Source: Bacillota bacterium (GTDB taxonomy: Bacteria; Bacillota; Clostridia; Oscillospirales; Acutalibacteraceae). From it: a stretch of DNA of 64,000 bases. Numbering within the stretch: position 1 is the stretch's first letter; every line of letters starts with the position of its first letter. The stretch spans positions 170,065 to 234,064 of the forward strand of contig JAEYPT010000007.1 of assembly GCA_023410445.1 (NCBI GenBank). The letters run 5' to 3'. The notes beneath the pieces were generated by a model. It worked only from the letters and a program-made list of their open reading frames with translations. It ran no database searches and had not been told where the DNA came from. Of this stretch, positions 9,442-18,106 are shown in pieces. The position numbers and the translations under genes were made by a program.

Positions 9442-9702
9442 TATCTAAAATGAGTGTGTATTGTAGAACGTTATTATCGTATTTCACAATCACCCATAAG
9501 AAACGGTTCGCTTGCTGCCAAGTGTGCCTAGAAAAAAGCCTGGCATCACGCGGCGGCATTAGCAGGACCGGACGGTCTGCTTTCCCGAATAGAAGCAGGT
9601 CGCACTTGAAACTTTTTTATACAATGCTTATAATACATTTGTGATTGTTTATTAAATTTATTTAATATGGCTTATTTTTCCGACGGGAAGGATGAGAATC
9701 GT

Positions 9703-11061
9703 ATGAACAACTGCAAAACATTTGTTGAACGAAATCGCAGCAGAATCCGAGCAGCAATCATGTTTGGGGCCTTCCTGATCTGCCTGTCGCAGTTACTGTC
9801 ATTCTCACGGAACTATCCCGCAGATGCGGCAGCCCCATGGCCCGCGGTTTCCGGGACGGCTGCGGAACAATCTCCAAAACCGGACGGCATCAACAGTGCC
9901 GCGAATTCTTTTTCCTATCTTTCCGGTCCCTATAAAAGCAATGTAACGTATTCTCCGGAGGGGCAGGTTCTGCTGCTCCATATCGACGGGCTTTCCACTC
10001 TGAGCCAGCAGCCTCTGACCTTTGGAGCGGACAAGGAAGCGCTGCTCGTGAATCTGGGTGGACGCGAGACTCTGTCGATCGGCCTTTCCAGCGGGAGCGC
10101 CTATCAATCCCTGACGCTGCAATACACCGCCAATGATCAGCCGGCTGGGGCGGACCTTTCTGCCGGAGAAAGCCCCCAGACACCCGGAGCTTTGTCCGCA
10201 GACGCGGCGGGAAGCGATCTGTACCGTGCCATGTGGAGCATGATTATTCTGTTTTTAGTGATTGCGCTGCTGGTGTTCTGGATCGTTCTTGAGGTTATCC
10301 ACAATCGGAGCGTTCAGGAGAATATGCTCCTGGACGAGCGCGAAAAGCTTGCCGAGAAAGACCGCATGATCCTTCACCAGACCCGCCTTGCCACCGTCGG
10401 CGAGCTTACGGGCGACTTGGTGCACCAGTGGAAGCAGCCTTTGAACAGTCTGATGCTGATTGTTTCGAATCTGGAAAGCTGCTATGAGGATGGTGAGAGT
10501 CTGGAAACGATCCGCTCCCTTAGCCGGGAAGCCAAGAGCACCATTCGGCTGCTCGCCACGACGGCGGACGATTTCCGAACCTTTCTGAAGCCCGATCTGG
10601 AAAAAACGGATTTTGACGTGTCGGAGGTCATCCGATTTGCCATACATAATTTCAGCGAGAGAGCGATGCGATACAATATCGCGGTGCAGCTCCAGTCCGA
10701 CGGCAACACGAGGGTATTTGGCTACCAGAATCAGCTTCTTCAGGTTGTGCTGAATCTGATCGGCAATTCCATTGACGCTATTTCGGAGCGCAATATTCCG
10801 GACGGCGCAATTTTGCTGACAACATCGGAGCAGAAAACGGACATTATTCTGTCGGTGCAGGACAACGGCGGTGGAATTGTCCCCGAAAATGTGCCGAATC
10901 TGTTTCAGGCGTACTTCACCACAAAAGGAAAAAGCGGCACAGGCCTCGGCCTTTTTATGTCTAAAAAAATCATTGAGGAAAATTTCAGAGGGACTCTTGT
11001 CTTTCAGAATGCGCCGAACGGCGCGATATTCCGTATCACTTTGCCAAAATATGGAGAATGA
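9703..11061 (+). CDS. membrane sensor histidine kinase
   Basis: The start ATG 9703 has GGAAGG upstream; an in-frame ATG at 9667 lacks any ribosome site. In the 452-residue form, a membrane segment spans about 15-35, an unrecognised extracytoplasmic domain runs to about 175, a second membrane segment 178-200, and a short coiled region 203-228. The phosphorylated His is His241 in LVHQWKQPLN, a HQWKQP-type box. The ATPase domain has NLIGNSIDAI, DNGGGI and GTGLGLFMSKKII. It phosphorylates the regulator that starts four bases downstream. The external ligand is unknown; the neighbouring sugar genes make a nutrient signal plausible. Confidence 0.9.
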   Translation: MNNCKTFVERNRSRIRAAIMFGAFLICLSQLLSFSRNYPADAAAPWPAVSGTAAEQSPKPDGINSAANSFSYLSGPYKSNVTYSPEGQVLLLHIDGLSTLSQQPLTFGADKEALLVNLGGRETLSIGLSSGSAYQSLTLQYTANDQPAGADLSAGESPQTPGALSADAAGSDLYRAMWSMIILFLVIALLVFWIVLEVIHNRSVQENMLLDEREKLAEKDRMILHQTRLATVGELTGDLVHQWKQPLNSLMLIVSNLESCYEDGESLETIRSLSREAKSTIRLLATTADDFRTFLKPDLEKTDFDVSEVIRFAIHNFSERAMRYNIAVQLQSDGNTRVFGYQNQLLQVVLNLIGNSIDAISERNIPDGAILLTTSEQKTDIILSVQDNGGGIVPENVPNLFQAYFTTKGKSGTGLGLFMSKKIIEENFRGTLVFQNAPNGAIFRITLPKYGE

Positions 11062-11064
11062 CAA

Positions 11065-11841
11065 ATGGAAAAGACAAGTTTTTTATCCAACCTGAGTATT
11101 CTGCTGATCGAGGACGATCAGGAAACGCTCCGTCAGCTGGAGCTATTCCTGCGCAAAAAGGCGGGACATATCTATACCGCGTCCAACGGGATGCTCGGTC
11201 TGCGCACCTTCCAGTCCGTACACCCCGACATCATTGTGACGGATTTGAAAATGCCTCTGATGGATGGGATAGGAATGAGCCGAGAAATCCGGAAGCAGGA
11301 TTCGGACGTGCCCATTATTATCACCACGGCGCTGGCCGATCGGGATGTGATTCTCAGTGCGGTTGACGTGGGGATCAACAAATACATCCTCAAACCGATT
11401 GACACCGACGACCTGATGGAGTCGCTCAGCGTTGTCGCGGCGAAGGTGCTCAAGCTCCAGCAGGGAATTGCCACCGGGAACGGCCTGATTCTCGACAAGG
11501 ACGAAAAAGTGCAGAAGGAGGACGAAATCAAGCGCATTTTTGCTTTTTTGCTGAAACGGGATACGGGAAAAGGCCCGCAGACGCTGCGGGTGAATGTCCG
11601 CGGTACGGAGATTACGGTGGAAATGCTCGGCTGCCTGACAAAATTTGAGCAGGCCCTGCTGGAAAACGAAAAAAACTCGCGGGTTGTAGATTATGGTCGG
11701 GAAATCTATTATTATGACCGGAAACTGCAGATGGAGAAAGAGGTTTCGGCAGCGTTGCAACTGAACTGCGCCCTTACGGACGTCCGCGTGAGCTCCCTGA
11801 AAAACAGCGACATGCTTCAGTTTAAAATGCAGATTTCATAA
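11065..11841 (+). CDS. response regulator with MpsC/DUF2294-like output domain
   Basis: 258 residues. The receiver domain (1-125) has IEDD, phospho-acceptor Asp60 in IIVTDLKMP and Lys in YILKPID. There is no helix-turn-helix. Residues about 145-255 instead look like the DUF2294/MpsC family: GKGPQTLRVNVRG, a following ITVEMLGCLT, then FEQALLENEK. MpsC belongs to a membrane-potential or bicarbonate-linked system in staphylococci; what the domain does when fused to a receiver is unknown to me. It is co-transcribed with the kinase. The receiver call is certain; the output-domain family rests on pattern recall and should be checked by profile search. Confidence 0.8.
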   Translation: MEKTSFLSNLSILLIEDDQETLRQLELFLRKKAGHIYTASNGMLGLRTFQSVHPDIIVTDLKMPLMDGIGMSREIRKQDSDVPIIITTALADRDVILSAVDVGINKYILKPIDTDDLMESLSVVAAKVLKLQQGIATGNGLILDKDEKVQKEDEIKRIFAFLLKRDTGKGPQTLRVNVRGTEITVEMLGCLTKFEQALLENEKNSRVVDYGREIYYYDRKLQMEKEVSAALQLNCALTDVRVSSLKNSDMLQFKMQIS

Positions 11842-11899
11842 ATAGCTATAATTTTTGTACTGAGATTAAAAATAATGTTGAAAATAGTCAAAAAACATC

Positions 11900-11927
11900 T
11901 TGACTTCTTCCGAAATTCCGATATAAT
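11900..11927 (+). promoter_or_regulatory. predicted promoter of the PTS operon
   Basis: TTGACT (11900-11905), a 16-base spacer, and TATAAT (11922-11927). It lies 240 bases before the first PTS gene, leaving a long leader. No sigma-54 type -24/-12 box was seen, although mannose-family operons are often LevR/sigma-54 dependent. Confidence 0.7.
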
Positions 11928-11960
11928 GTAACTGTAAGTTATCCAGAACGATCATCACAG

Positions 11961-12060
11961 CGGAAACGTTAAGGATGGGCGCTGGGTAACCGAGTTTCCG
12001 AAATTGAATAGACTGGTTGGCGGATTGTAGAGAAAACCAGGCTTTGGTTTAGCGATACAA
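11961..12060 (+). ncRNA. folded 5' leader upstream of a terminator (attenuator)
   Basis: Two elements can fold. First: CGGAAAC (11961-11967) with GTTTCCG (11994-12000), extended by GTTA/TAAC around a G-rich loop. Second: TTGTA (12025-12029) with TACAA (12056-12060), enclosing AAACC/GGTTT. A competing pair CTGGTT (12013-12018) with AACCAG (12035-12040) would break the second element. The arrangement promoter - folded leader - terminator - operon is typical of antitermination. It does not match the BglG/LicT target well, nor a T-box, nor a riboswitch class I can name. Confidence 0.5.
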
Positions 12061-12106
12061 GGTCAACTGCACATGAGCTTTTCATGCGCAGTTGACCTTT
12101 TTGTTT
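12059..12106 (+). terminator. intrinsic terminator in the PTS leader
   Basis: GGTCAACTGC (12061-12070) pairs perfectly with GCAGTTGACC (12088-12097); the stem continues inward with CATGA/TCATG and outward with AA/TT, and is followed by a T-rich tract (12098-12106). It stands before the first gene, so the operon is expressed only by readthrough. Confidence 0.9.
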
Positions 12107-12164
12107 TCCCGGGAATTATCGAGCCGGGGAGAGCAGCCTGAGTTTTCCACAAGGGAGGAGAAGA

Positions 12165-12572
12165 ATGGTACAGCTGATTCTTGTCACACACGGAGATTTT
12201 GCACAGGCGCTTCTGGGAAGCGCGGAGATGATTATCGGCGAACAGGAAAATATCCGAACGCTTGGGCTTCATCTGGGGGAAGACGTAAACGAACTTCGTG
12301 AAAAGGTCCGCGAGGCGATTGTGGAAGCGGGGCCGGAGCAGGACACCATCGTCCTCACGGACATGAAGTCCGGCAGTCCCTTCAACGTGACCGCTTCCCA
12401 GATGGAAACGCACCGGTTTCACCACATAACGGGTCTGAATCTTCCGATGCTGCTTGAAATACTGGACCGGCGCGCATTTGAAACAGCCGATGAAATCTGC
12501 GGGTCTATTGTGGAAAATGGAAAGGCCACAATTGTGAATGTGAATCAACTTTTAGAGGAGGTGAGAGAATGA
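12165..12572 (+). CDS. PTS mannose-family EIIA component
   Basis: 135 residues with the phosphorylated His9 in LVTHGDFAQALL and the TDMKSGSPFN segment of the mannose/sorbose-type EIIA fold. It takes phosphate from HPr and passes it to EIIB in the cytoplasm. AGGGAGG lies just upstream of the ATG. Its end overlaps the EIIB start by four bases, so translation is coupled. The sugar is not evident from EIIA. Confidence 0.93.
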   Translation: MVQLILVTHGDFAQALLGSAEMIIGEQENIRTLGLHLGEDVNELREKVREAIVEAGPEQDTIVLTDMKSGSPFNVTASQMETHRFHHITGLNLPMLLEILDRRAFETADEICGSIVENGKATIVNVNQLLEEVRE

Positions 12573-13051
12573 AAAACATTGTGTTGGTACGCATCGACGA
12601 CCGCCTGATTCACGGCCAGGTCGTTACGGCCTGGGTCAAGCAGTGCAACGCGACGCGAATCATGATTGTGGATGACCCTCTGACGAAGGACGCGTTCATG
12701 ACGAAGATTCTGAAGGCGGCCGCGCCTCCGCAGATGTCGGTAGAAGTGAGAACGGCAGCCGCGGCGGCGGAGCTTCTGAAAGAAGAAGCACAGGATGGGG
12801 AAAATATCTTGATTCTGGTTAAAACCCCGCAGGTGCTGGAAAATCTGATTCAGAACGGAGTCGAAATCACAGCAATTATTCTGGGAGGGATGGGTGCGAA
12901 AGCGGGAAGAAAGAAGTTCACCAAAAACGTTTCTGCCAGCGAAGAAGAAGTCGCCAGCATGAAACGGATGATGGAGCGGGGAGTTGCAATTCAATATCAG
13001 CTGGTTCCGGACGAACGGCCCGTGAACGTTCTGAAATTGATTGCAGAGTAG
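12569..13051 (+). CDS. PTS mannose-family EIIB component
   Basis: 160 residues. His15 in RIDDRLIHGQV is the phosphorylated residue of the mannose/fructose/sorbose EIIB family, and AIILGGMGAKAGRK is the usual loop. It donates phosphate to the sugar entering through EIIC/EIID. Complete and of normal length. Confidence 0.93.
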   Translation: MKNIVLVRIDDRLIHGQVVTAWVKQCNATRIMIVDDPLTKDAFMTKILKAAAPPQMSVEVRTAAAAAELLKEEAQDGENILILVKTPQVLENLIQNGVEITAIILGGMGAKAGRKKFTKNVSASEEEVASMKRMMERGVAIQYQLVPDERPVNVLKLIAE

Positions 13052-13084
13052 AATTGAAGGAGTAGTTTTGAAAGGGTGGTAAAA

Positions 13085-13858
13085 ATGACAATTTTGCAGG
13101 CTTTGCTGCTGGGTTTGATCTATTATCTCGGCAACAGTTCCCTGATCGCCGGTCCGGTGGGCTATTACACGGTATACCGGCCGCTGATCGCAGGGTTCCT
13201 TTCCGGCCTGGTCCTGGGTGATCCCGTCACGGGAACCATCGTGGGTGCCACGATCAACCTGATGTACATCGGCTTTATTTCCGCCGGCGGCGCGCTTCCG
13301 GGTGACCCCTGCCTTGCCGGTGTTCTGGGCGCGGCACTTGCAATCACGGCGAAGCTGAGTACACCGGCTGCGCTTGCTATTGCGGTTCCGATTGGTCTGA
13401 TCGGCACGCTGATCTGGTTTGGCCGCATGACACTCGACACCGTCTTTGCCCATATGGCGGACAAATACGCGGAGGAGGGGCAAACCGGAAAGGTGTGGAT
13501 CGCCAGTGTGCTCTTGCCACAGGGAATGCTTTTACTAATGACGCTGATTCCGTGTTTCCTGGCGGCTTACTTCGGCGCGAGCTATATTCAGGGTGCCATC
13601 AATTTCCTCGGCGAGCGGGTCCTCAAGATTCTGATTGTCATCGGCGGCATGATGCCGGCCCTTGGAATCGCGCTGAACCTGAAGGCAATCTATAAAGGGG
13701 ACGCAAAGATTTTTTTCTTCCTGGGCTTCCTGATTACGGCTTATTTTAAAAGTGTGACCATGATCGCGATCGGCGCGCTGGGCCTCTGTGTGGCGATTAT
13801 TTACATGCAGTTGAAGGGACATATGTCGGAGCGCAAGGGAGGAACCGAAAATGAGTGA
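13085..13858 (+). CDS. PTS mannose-family EIIC permease
   Basis: 257 residues, highly hydrophobic. The ATG at 13085 is preferred over a GTG three codons earlier, which lies in the purine-rich stretch that serves as ribosome site. PVGYYTVYRPLIAGFLSG, DPVTGTIVGATINLMYIGFI and GGALPGDPCLAGVLG are typical of sorbose/mannose EIIC. With EIID it forms the membrane channel. It overlaps EIID by eight bases. Confidence 0.92.
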   Translation: MTILQALLLGLIYYLGNSSLIAGPVGYYTVYRPLIAGFLSGLVLGDPVTGTIVGATINLMYIGFISAGGALPGDPCLAGVLGAALAITAKLSTPAALAIAVPIGLIGTLIWFGRMTLDTVFAHMADKYAEEGQTGKVWIASVLLPQGMLLLMTLIPCFLAAYFGASYIQGAINFLGERVLKILIVIGGMMPALGIALNLKAIYKGDAKIFFFLGFLITAYFKSVTMIAIGALGLCVAIIYMQLKGHMSERKGGTENE

Positions 13859-14693
13859 GAAAAAAACGGTTGCCGCAGAGCCCGCGAAGCTTGAAAAAAG
13901 CGTCGTTACAAAATCCTGGCTGAACTGGCTGTTCCACAACCAGGCCTGTTACAACTACGAGCGGATGCAGGGCGTCGGCTTCCTGCACGCGATGGTGCCG
14001 GTCATCAACCGGCTCTATAAGGACAATCCGGAAGAGAAAAAGGCCGCCATGATGCGCCACACAGCCTTTTTCAACTCGGAACCCTGCTTCGGTTCCCCAA
14101 TCGTCGGTCTCACGGTGGCCATGGAGGAAAAGCGCGCCGAAGGCGCCGACTTCGACGATGACGCAATCAATTCTGTAAAATCCGGACTCATGGGTCCTGC
14201 CTCCGGCATCGGCGACACGGTTATCCAGGGCGTTCTTGTTCCGCTGCTGCTTGCGTTTGCAATCAGTATCTCCGTTTCGGGGAATCTTGTAGGACCCGTG
14301 CTGTACGCCGTCATTATCACAGCTATCATCCTTGGAATTTCCTACTTCGGTTTCATGCTCGGCTACCGGAAGGGCAATGAGGCAATCGTGTCCATGCTGG
14401 AAAGCGGGGTCATCAACAAGGTGGTTACCGGTGCCGGCATCATGGGCTGTCTCGTTCTGGGCGCGTTGGTTTCCAACTATGTTTCCCTTTCCTGTGTGGT
14501 CCAGGTCGCTCAGGGTTCCGGTAAGACGTTCGATATTCAAAAGCAGCTCTTCGACGTCATCTGCCCGAAGATTCTTCCATTGCTCTTGACCTTTGGCTGC
14601 TACAAGCTAATGGAAAAAGGCCATTCCTCCATCCGCGTGATGCTCTATATTATCGCGTTCGGCGTCATTGGCGGAGTAATCGGCATCATCTAA
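13851..14693 (+). CDS. PTS mannose-family EIID component
   Basis: 280 residues. The N-terminal cytoplasmic part has FHNQACYNYERMQGVGF, and the middle has FFNSEPCFGSPIVGL and GLMGPASGIGDT, all characteristic of EIID, followed by hydrophobic C-terminal segments. EIID is unique to mannose-family PTS and binds EIIC. The stop is followed by a 43-base gap with a good ribosome site for the aldolase. Confidence 0.93.
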   Translation: MSEKKTVAAEPAKLEKSVVTKSWLNWLFHNQACYNYERMQGVGFLHAMVPVINRLYKDNPEEKKAAMMRHTAFFNSEPCFGSPIVGLTVAMEEKRAEGADFDDDAINSVKSGLMGPASGIGDTVIQGVLVPLLLAFAISISVSGNLVGPVLYAVIITAIILGISYFGFMLGYRKGNEAIVSMLESGVINKVVTGAGIMGCLVLGALVSNYVSLSCVVQVAQGSGKTFDIQKQLFDVICPKILPLLLTFGCYKLMEKGHSSIRVMLYIIAFGVIGGVIGII

Positions 14694-14736
14694 CGAATGT
14701 ATCATTCCGTTAATTAAAATTAAGGAGATAAAACAA

Positions 14737-15522
14737 ATGAAAAGAAGAATGAACAACATCATCCAAGAGGACGGCAAAGCGTTTCTGGTGGCTATGGACC
14801 ACGGCACGGGCGTCTATGTGCTTCCGGAGCTGAACCATCCCGACGAGGTGATTCGTGAATGCATCGAGGGCGGAGCCGACGGGTTCCTGATGTCCGCCGG
14901 TACGGCAAGCCGCTTCGGCGATGCTGTGGGCAACAAGGCCCTGCTGGTGCGGGCCGACGGCGGAACCTCCGACCTGAACGTGAACGGCGCGCCGTTCGAT
15001 CTTCTGGTGGGCGTTGAGGATGCGGTCCGACTGGGCGCCGACGGTATCGTGTGCATGGATTTCCCCGGTGCGACCGAGGAGCAGGCCTACTCCAAAATCC
15101 TGGCGAAGCTGGTCAGCGACGGCAACAAGTGGAACCTGCCGGTCGGCGTGGAAACCCTGCCGCGAGGCTTTGAATTCGGAAAGTTCGATGATCTGCGCAC
15201 GCCCCACAATCTGAAACTCGCGGCGCGCATCGGCTGCGAAATGGGCGCCGATTTCATCAAAACCCCCTATACCGGCGACAAGGAAAGCTTCCGGGAACTC
15301 GTGGAAGGCTGCTACCGCCCGGTGATGATTCTCGGCGGGAACAAGCGCGACGAGCTCGGCCTGTTCCAGGAAATCCGTGACGCGATGGACTGCGGTGCGG
15401 TCGGCGTCATCATGGGCCGCAACATTTACCGCAGCGGCAGCCCGGTGAAAATGTGCAAGGCAATCCGGGCACTGGTACATAACGGAATCTCCGTGGAAGA
15501 AGCGGTCAGCCTGATAAAGTAA
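14737..15522 (+). CDS. class I (Schiff-base) aldolase, DhnA/LsrF-like
   Basis: 261 residues of the DeoC/DhnA/LsrF aldolase group. AMDHG near the N-terminus, GADFIKTPYTG with the Schiff-base Lys, and MILGGNK followed by GVIMGRNIY (phosphate-binding loops) are visible. In this operon it is well placed to split a ketose phosphate made from the PTS product into dihydroxyacetone phosphate and an aldehyde, which the following dehydrogenases could reduce or oxidise (inference). The true substrate is not known. Confidence 0.85.
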   Translation: MKRRMNNIIQEDGKAFLVAMDHGTGVYVLPELNHPDEVIRECIEGGADGFLMSAGTASRFGDAVGNKALLVRADGGTSDLNVNGAPFDLLVGVEDAVRLGADGIVCMDFPGATEEQAYSKILAKLVSDGNKWNLPVGVETLPRGFEFGKFDDLRTPHNLKLAARIGCEMGADFIKTPYTGDKESFRELVEGCYRPVMILGGNKRDELGLFQEIRDAMDCGAVGVIMGRNIYRSGSPVKMCKAIRALVHNGISVEEAVSLIK

Positions 15523-15531
15523 GAGGAAAAC

Positions 15532-15577
15532 GGATGCGGCACGGCCCATAAAACCGAACCTGGCCGACGCCGCATCC
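15532..15577 (+). other. intercistronic stem-loop after the aldolase gene
   Basis: GGATGCGGC (15532-15540) pairs perfectly with GCCGCATCC (15569-15577), with GGCC/GGCC pairing inside. No T run follows, and the next gene begins 21 bases later, so it may stabilise or process the operon message. Confidence 0.6.
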
Positions 15578-15598
15578 CAATGAAAAGAGGTATTTCGA

Positions 15599-16753
15599 AT
15601 GAATTTTGCTTCCTTTTGCACGACGGATTATACACTGGGCCGCGGCAGTATTGCAAAGCTCGGCGATTACAGGGACGGGAAAATCGCATTAGTCGTCGAT
15701 CAGGCGATTCTGTCGGCATCCGGTCTGGGGCAGGAGCTGGAGGAGAACATACTAAAAGGCTGCGATTACAAAATCGTCTGCGACGTTCCCCACGAGCCGA
15801 CGGTAGAAATGCTGAAAGAGCCGATTGAAGCGGTCCGTGCGTACGAGCCGAAGTATATTGTCGCCATCGGCGGGGGTTCGGTTATGGACGCGGCCAAGGC
15901 GCTGTGGCTGTTCTACGAGCTTCCCCATTACGACTGGGAAAAGGCGTTTGCCCCGTATCAGGTTGAGCACTTCTCCGGGAAAGCGATGCTGACGGTCGTC
16001 CCGACTACCAGCGGAACGGGTTCGGAAACGACCGGCTGCGCGGTGATTAAGGATGAACAGAAGCGCAAGTGTATGATCCTGAGCAACGAAATCCTGCCGA
16101 CCCACGCGATTCTGGACTTTGACCTGCTGAAGAGTCTGCCGCTGCGCAACATCGCCTTTTCGGGTACGGACGCGTTGGCCCATGCGCTGGAAGCTTCGGT
16201 TTCCCGCATTTCCTCCGGTCTGGTTCGTCAAATCGGATGTCAGGCGGCCGTTACGCTGATCAAAGAGCTGCCGAAATCCTACCGTGGCGACCAGAACGCG
16301 CGGGAAGAGGTACATATTGCCGCCACTCTGGCGGGCGCTGCCATCAGCAACGCGATTACCGGTATGGCGCACGGCATGGATTTCGCGGGCGGAGACTTTA
16401 ATCTTCCGCACGGACTAATGACCGGCATGCTTCTGCCGTATACCATGCGTTACCTTGCGCCGCAGCCGGTATATGAGCAAGTCGCGGAGGAACTGGGCAT
16501 TCTGGGGGTCGGCGAAGACAGGCAAAGGAAGCTGATTCAGAGTATCTGGAACTTGTATGACGAAATTCGGATGCCGAAAACACTGGCCGAGGCGGGTGTT
16601 CCGGAAAAAGAATATCTCGAAAAAATTCCGGCCTATGTCGAACGTGCCAAAGCGGACGCAAACATCCAGCTTTGCCCGAAGGAACCGACGGATGAAGAGC
16701 TTACTGAACTGTTCCGCCAGTTCTATTATGGAATAGAGGAGAAAACGATATGA
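15599..16753 (+). CDS. iron-containing alcohol dehydrogenase
   Basis: 384 residues of the Fe-dependent (group III) dehydrogenases. The nucleotide site has AIGGGSVMDAAKAL and TTSGTGSETT. The metal ligands appear in order: FSGTDALAHALEA, GMAHGMDF and NLPHGLMTGMLL. The group includes lactaldehyde, glycerol and butanol dehydrogenases. Next to a sugar-phosphate aldolase, reduction of the released aldehyde is a reasonable role (inference). The stop overlaps the next start. Confidence 0.9.
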   Translation: MNFASFCTTDYTLGRGSIAKLGDYRDGKIALVVDQAILSASGLGQELEENILKGCDYKIVCDVPHEPTVEMLKEPIEAVRAYEPKYIVAIGGGSVMDAAKALWLFYELPHYDWEKAFAPYQVEHFSGKAMLTVVPTTSGTGSETTGCAVIKDEQKRKCMILSNEILPTHAILDFDLLKSLPLRNIAFSGTDALAHALEASVSRISSGLVRQIGCQAAVTLIKELPKSYRGDQNAREEVHIAATLAGAAISNAITGMAHGMDFAGGDFNLPHGLMTGMLLPYTMRYLAPQPVYEQVAEELGILGVGEDRQRKLIQSIWNLYDEIRMPKTLAEAGVPEKEYLEKIPAYVERAKADANIQLCPKEPTDEELTELFRQFYYGIEEKTI

Positions 16754-17796
16754 GTGAAAGCATGAAAGTCGTCGCCATCGTCGGGGAAAAGAAAGCGGAA
16801 ATCCGCGAGGTGCACAAACCCGTCCCTGGGTCGCACCAGGTCATCATGAAGATTGAAGCCTGCGCCCTGTGCACCTGGGAGCAGCGCGCTTACATCGGCG
16901 AATCCCACATGCCCCTGCCGTTTGTCGGCGGACATGAAATCGCCGGGGTGATCGATTCCGTCGGCTCGGAGGTGGACCAGAAGTCCTTCCCGGTCGGCAA
17001 AAAAATCGTTGCGCGGCTCATTCACGTCTGCGGCAAATGTTATTACTGCCGTCACGGCGAAGAAAATCTGTGCGTGGAGCTGAATAATCTGGACAATTCC
17101 CAGATGGAGATTCCGGGTACGGGCGGATTGGGGCAGTACCTCAATGTCGACGACTCCCAAGTCTATTTTATCCCGGAGGAGCTTCCGTTTGAAAAGGCTG
17201 TTTTCTGTGAGCCGCTCGCCTGTGTCACGAACAGCATCGAGCGCGGCGCCATTGAGCTCGGCGATGACGTCGTCGTGATCGGCGGCGGAATCATGGGGAT
17301 GCTCCACATCCTGTGCGCAAAGCTGAGCGGTGCGCGCGTCATTCTGAGCGAACCGGACCCGGAGCGCCGCAAACTGGCCCTTGAGCTGGGTGTAAACATT
17401 GCTTTTAGCCCGCTGGAAAAAGACCCGGTCGAATATGTTCGCAGCCTGACCGAAGGCAGGGGAGCCGACGTGGTGTTCAATACAACTCCGATCGCGGCCG
17501 TGGCCCAGCAGGCCGTCGAAATGACCGGCCCGATGGGACGCTGCATCATGTACAGCTCCATGCATCCGGATAAACCGGTTCCCGTCAGCCCGAACTGGCT
17601 GCACAAAACGGAAACGGTGATCACGGGCGCGGTCAGCCCGAGCGTGCGTTCGTTCCGCCGTTCGGTGAGTCTGATTTCCAAAGGCCTGATTAACCCGGAA
17701 AAGCTGATTTCCGGCGTATTCAGCATGGATGACGCGGATGCGGCATTTCAGGCGGCAATCCGCCCGGATACGTTCCGGATCGTCGTGAGACTTTAA
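16750..17796 (+). CDS. zinc-containing alcohol (polyol) dehydrogenase
   Basis: 348 residues of the medium-chain dehydrogenase superfamily. Catalytic zinc ligands: Cys in CALCTWEQRAY and GGHEIAG. The structural zinc site is CGKCYYCRHGEENLC. The NAD site is VVIGGGIMGML. Relatives are threonine, sorbitol and galactitol-phosphate dehydrogenases. A PTS that delivers a phosphorylated polyol would need such an enzyme to make the ketose phosphate for the aldolase, so this fits a polyol pathway (inference). Confidence 0.88.
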   Translation: MSESMKVVAIVGEKKAEIREVHKPVPGSHQVIMKIEACALCTWEQRAYIGESHMPLPFVGGHEIAGVIDSVGSEVDQKSFPVGKKIVARLIHVCGKCYYCRHGEENLCVELNNLDNSQMEIPGTGGLGQYLNVDDSQVYFIPEELPFEKAVFCEPLACVTNSIERGAIELGDDVVVIGGGIMGMLHILCAKLSGARVILSEPDPERRKLALELGVNIAFSPLEKDPVEYVRSLTEGRGADVVFNTTPIAAVAQQAVEMTGPMGRCIMYSSMHPDKPVPVSPNWLHKTETVITGAVSPSVRSFRRSVSLISKGLINPEKLISGVFSMDDADAAFQAAIRPDTFRIVVRL

Positions 17797-17833
17797 TTTG
17801 TGAAAAGAGATTGACGATAAGAAGGGAAAAGAT

Positions 17834-18103
17834 GTGGTAAGCAAAACGGTAGCCATCAATATCAAATTCGGTCTTCATGCCAGACCGGCCGGTGTTCTCG
17901 CAAAAATAGCGCAGAAATATCAGTCGGAAGTGAAGATGAAGGTCGCAGATAAAACGGTCAACGTAAAATCCATTATGGGTCTGCTTTCAGCAGGAGTTCA
18001 GAGCGGCGCACAGGCGGAATTTACCTGCAGCGGGGAAGATGAGATTCTGGCTCTGAGCGAAATTACGACTGCGGTGGCGGCCAAATTGGGAGAAACCGAG
18101 TAA
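17834..18103 (+). CDS. ptsH: phosphocarrier protein HPr
   Basis: 89 residues. His15 in FGLHARPAG receives phosphate from enzyme I. Ser46 in VKSIMGLLS is the site used by HPr kinase in Firmicutes, so it can take part in catabolite control. The start is GTG 17834 with GAAGGG seven bases upstream; the ATG two bases earlier runs into a stop after two codons. It lies between the dehydrogenase and a strong hairpin. Confidence 0.94.
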   Translation: MVSKTVAINIKFGLHARPAGVLAKIAQKYQSEVKMKVADKTVNVKSIMGLLSAGVQSGAQAEFTCSGEDEILALSEITTAVAAKLGETE

Positions 18104-18106
18104 CGG

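Noticed and set aside
11935..12106. T-box riboswitch or BglG/LicT antiterminator target
   Set aside because: No T-box bulge sequence (TGGNACCGCG-like) and the conserved GGATTGT...CAGGC pattern of the antiterminator target is only partly present; the downstream genes are not tRNA-related.
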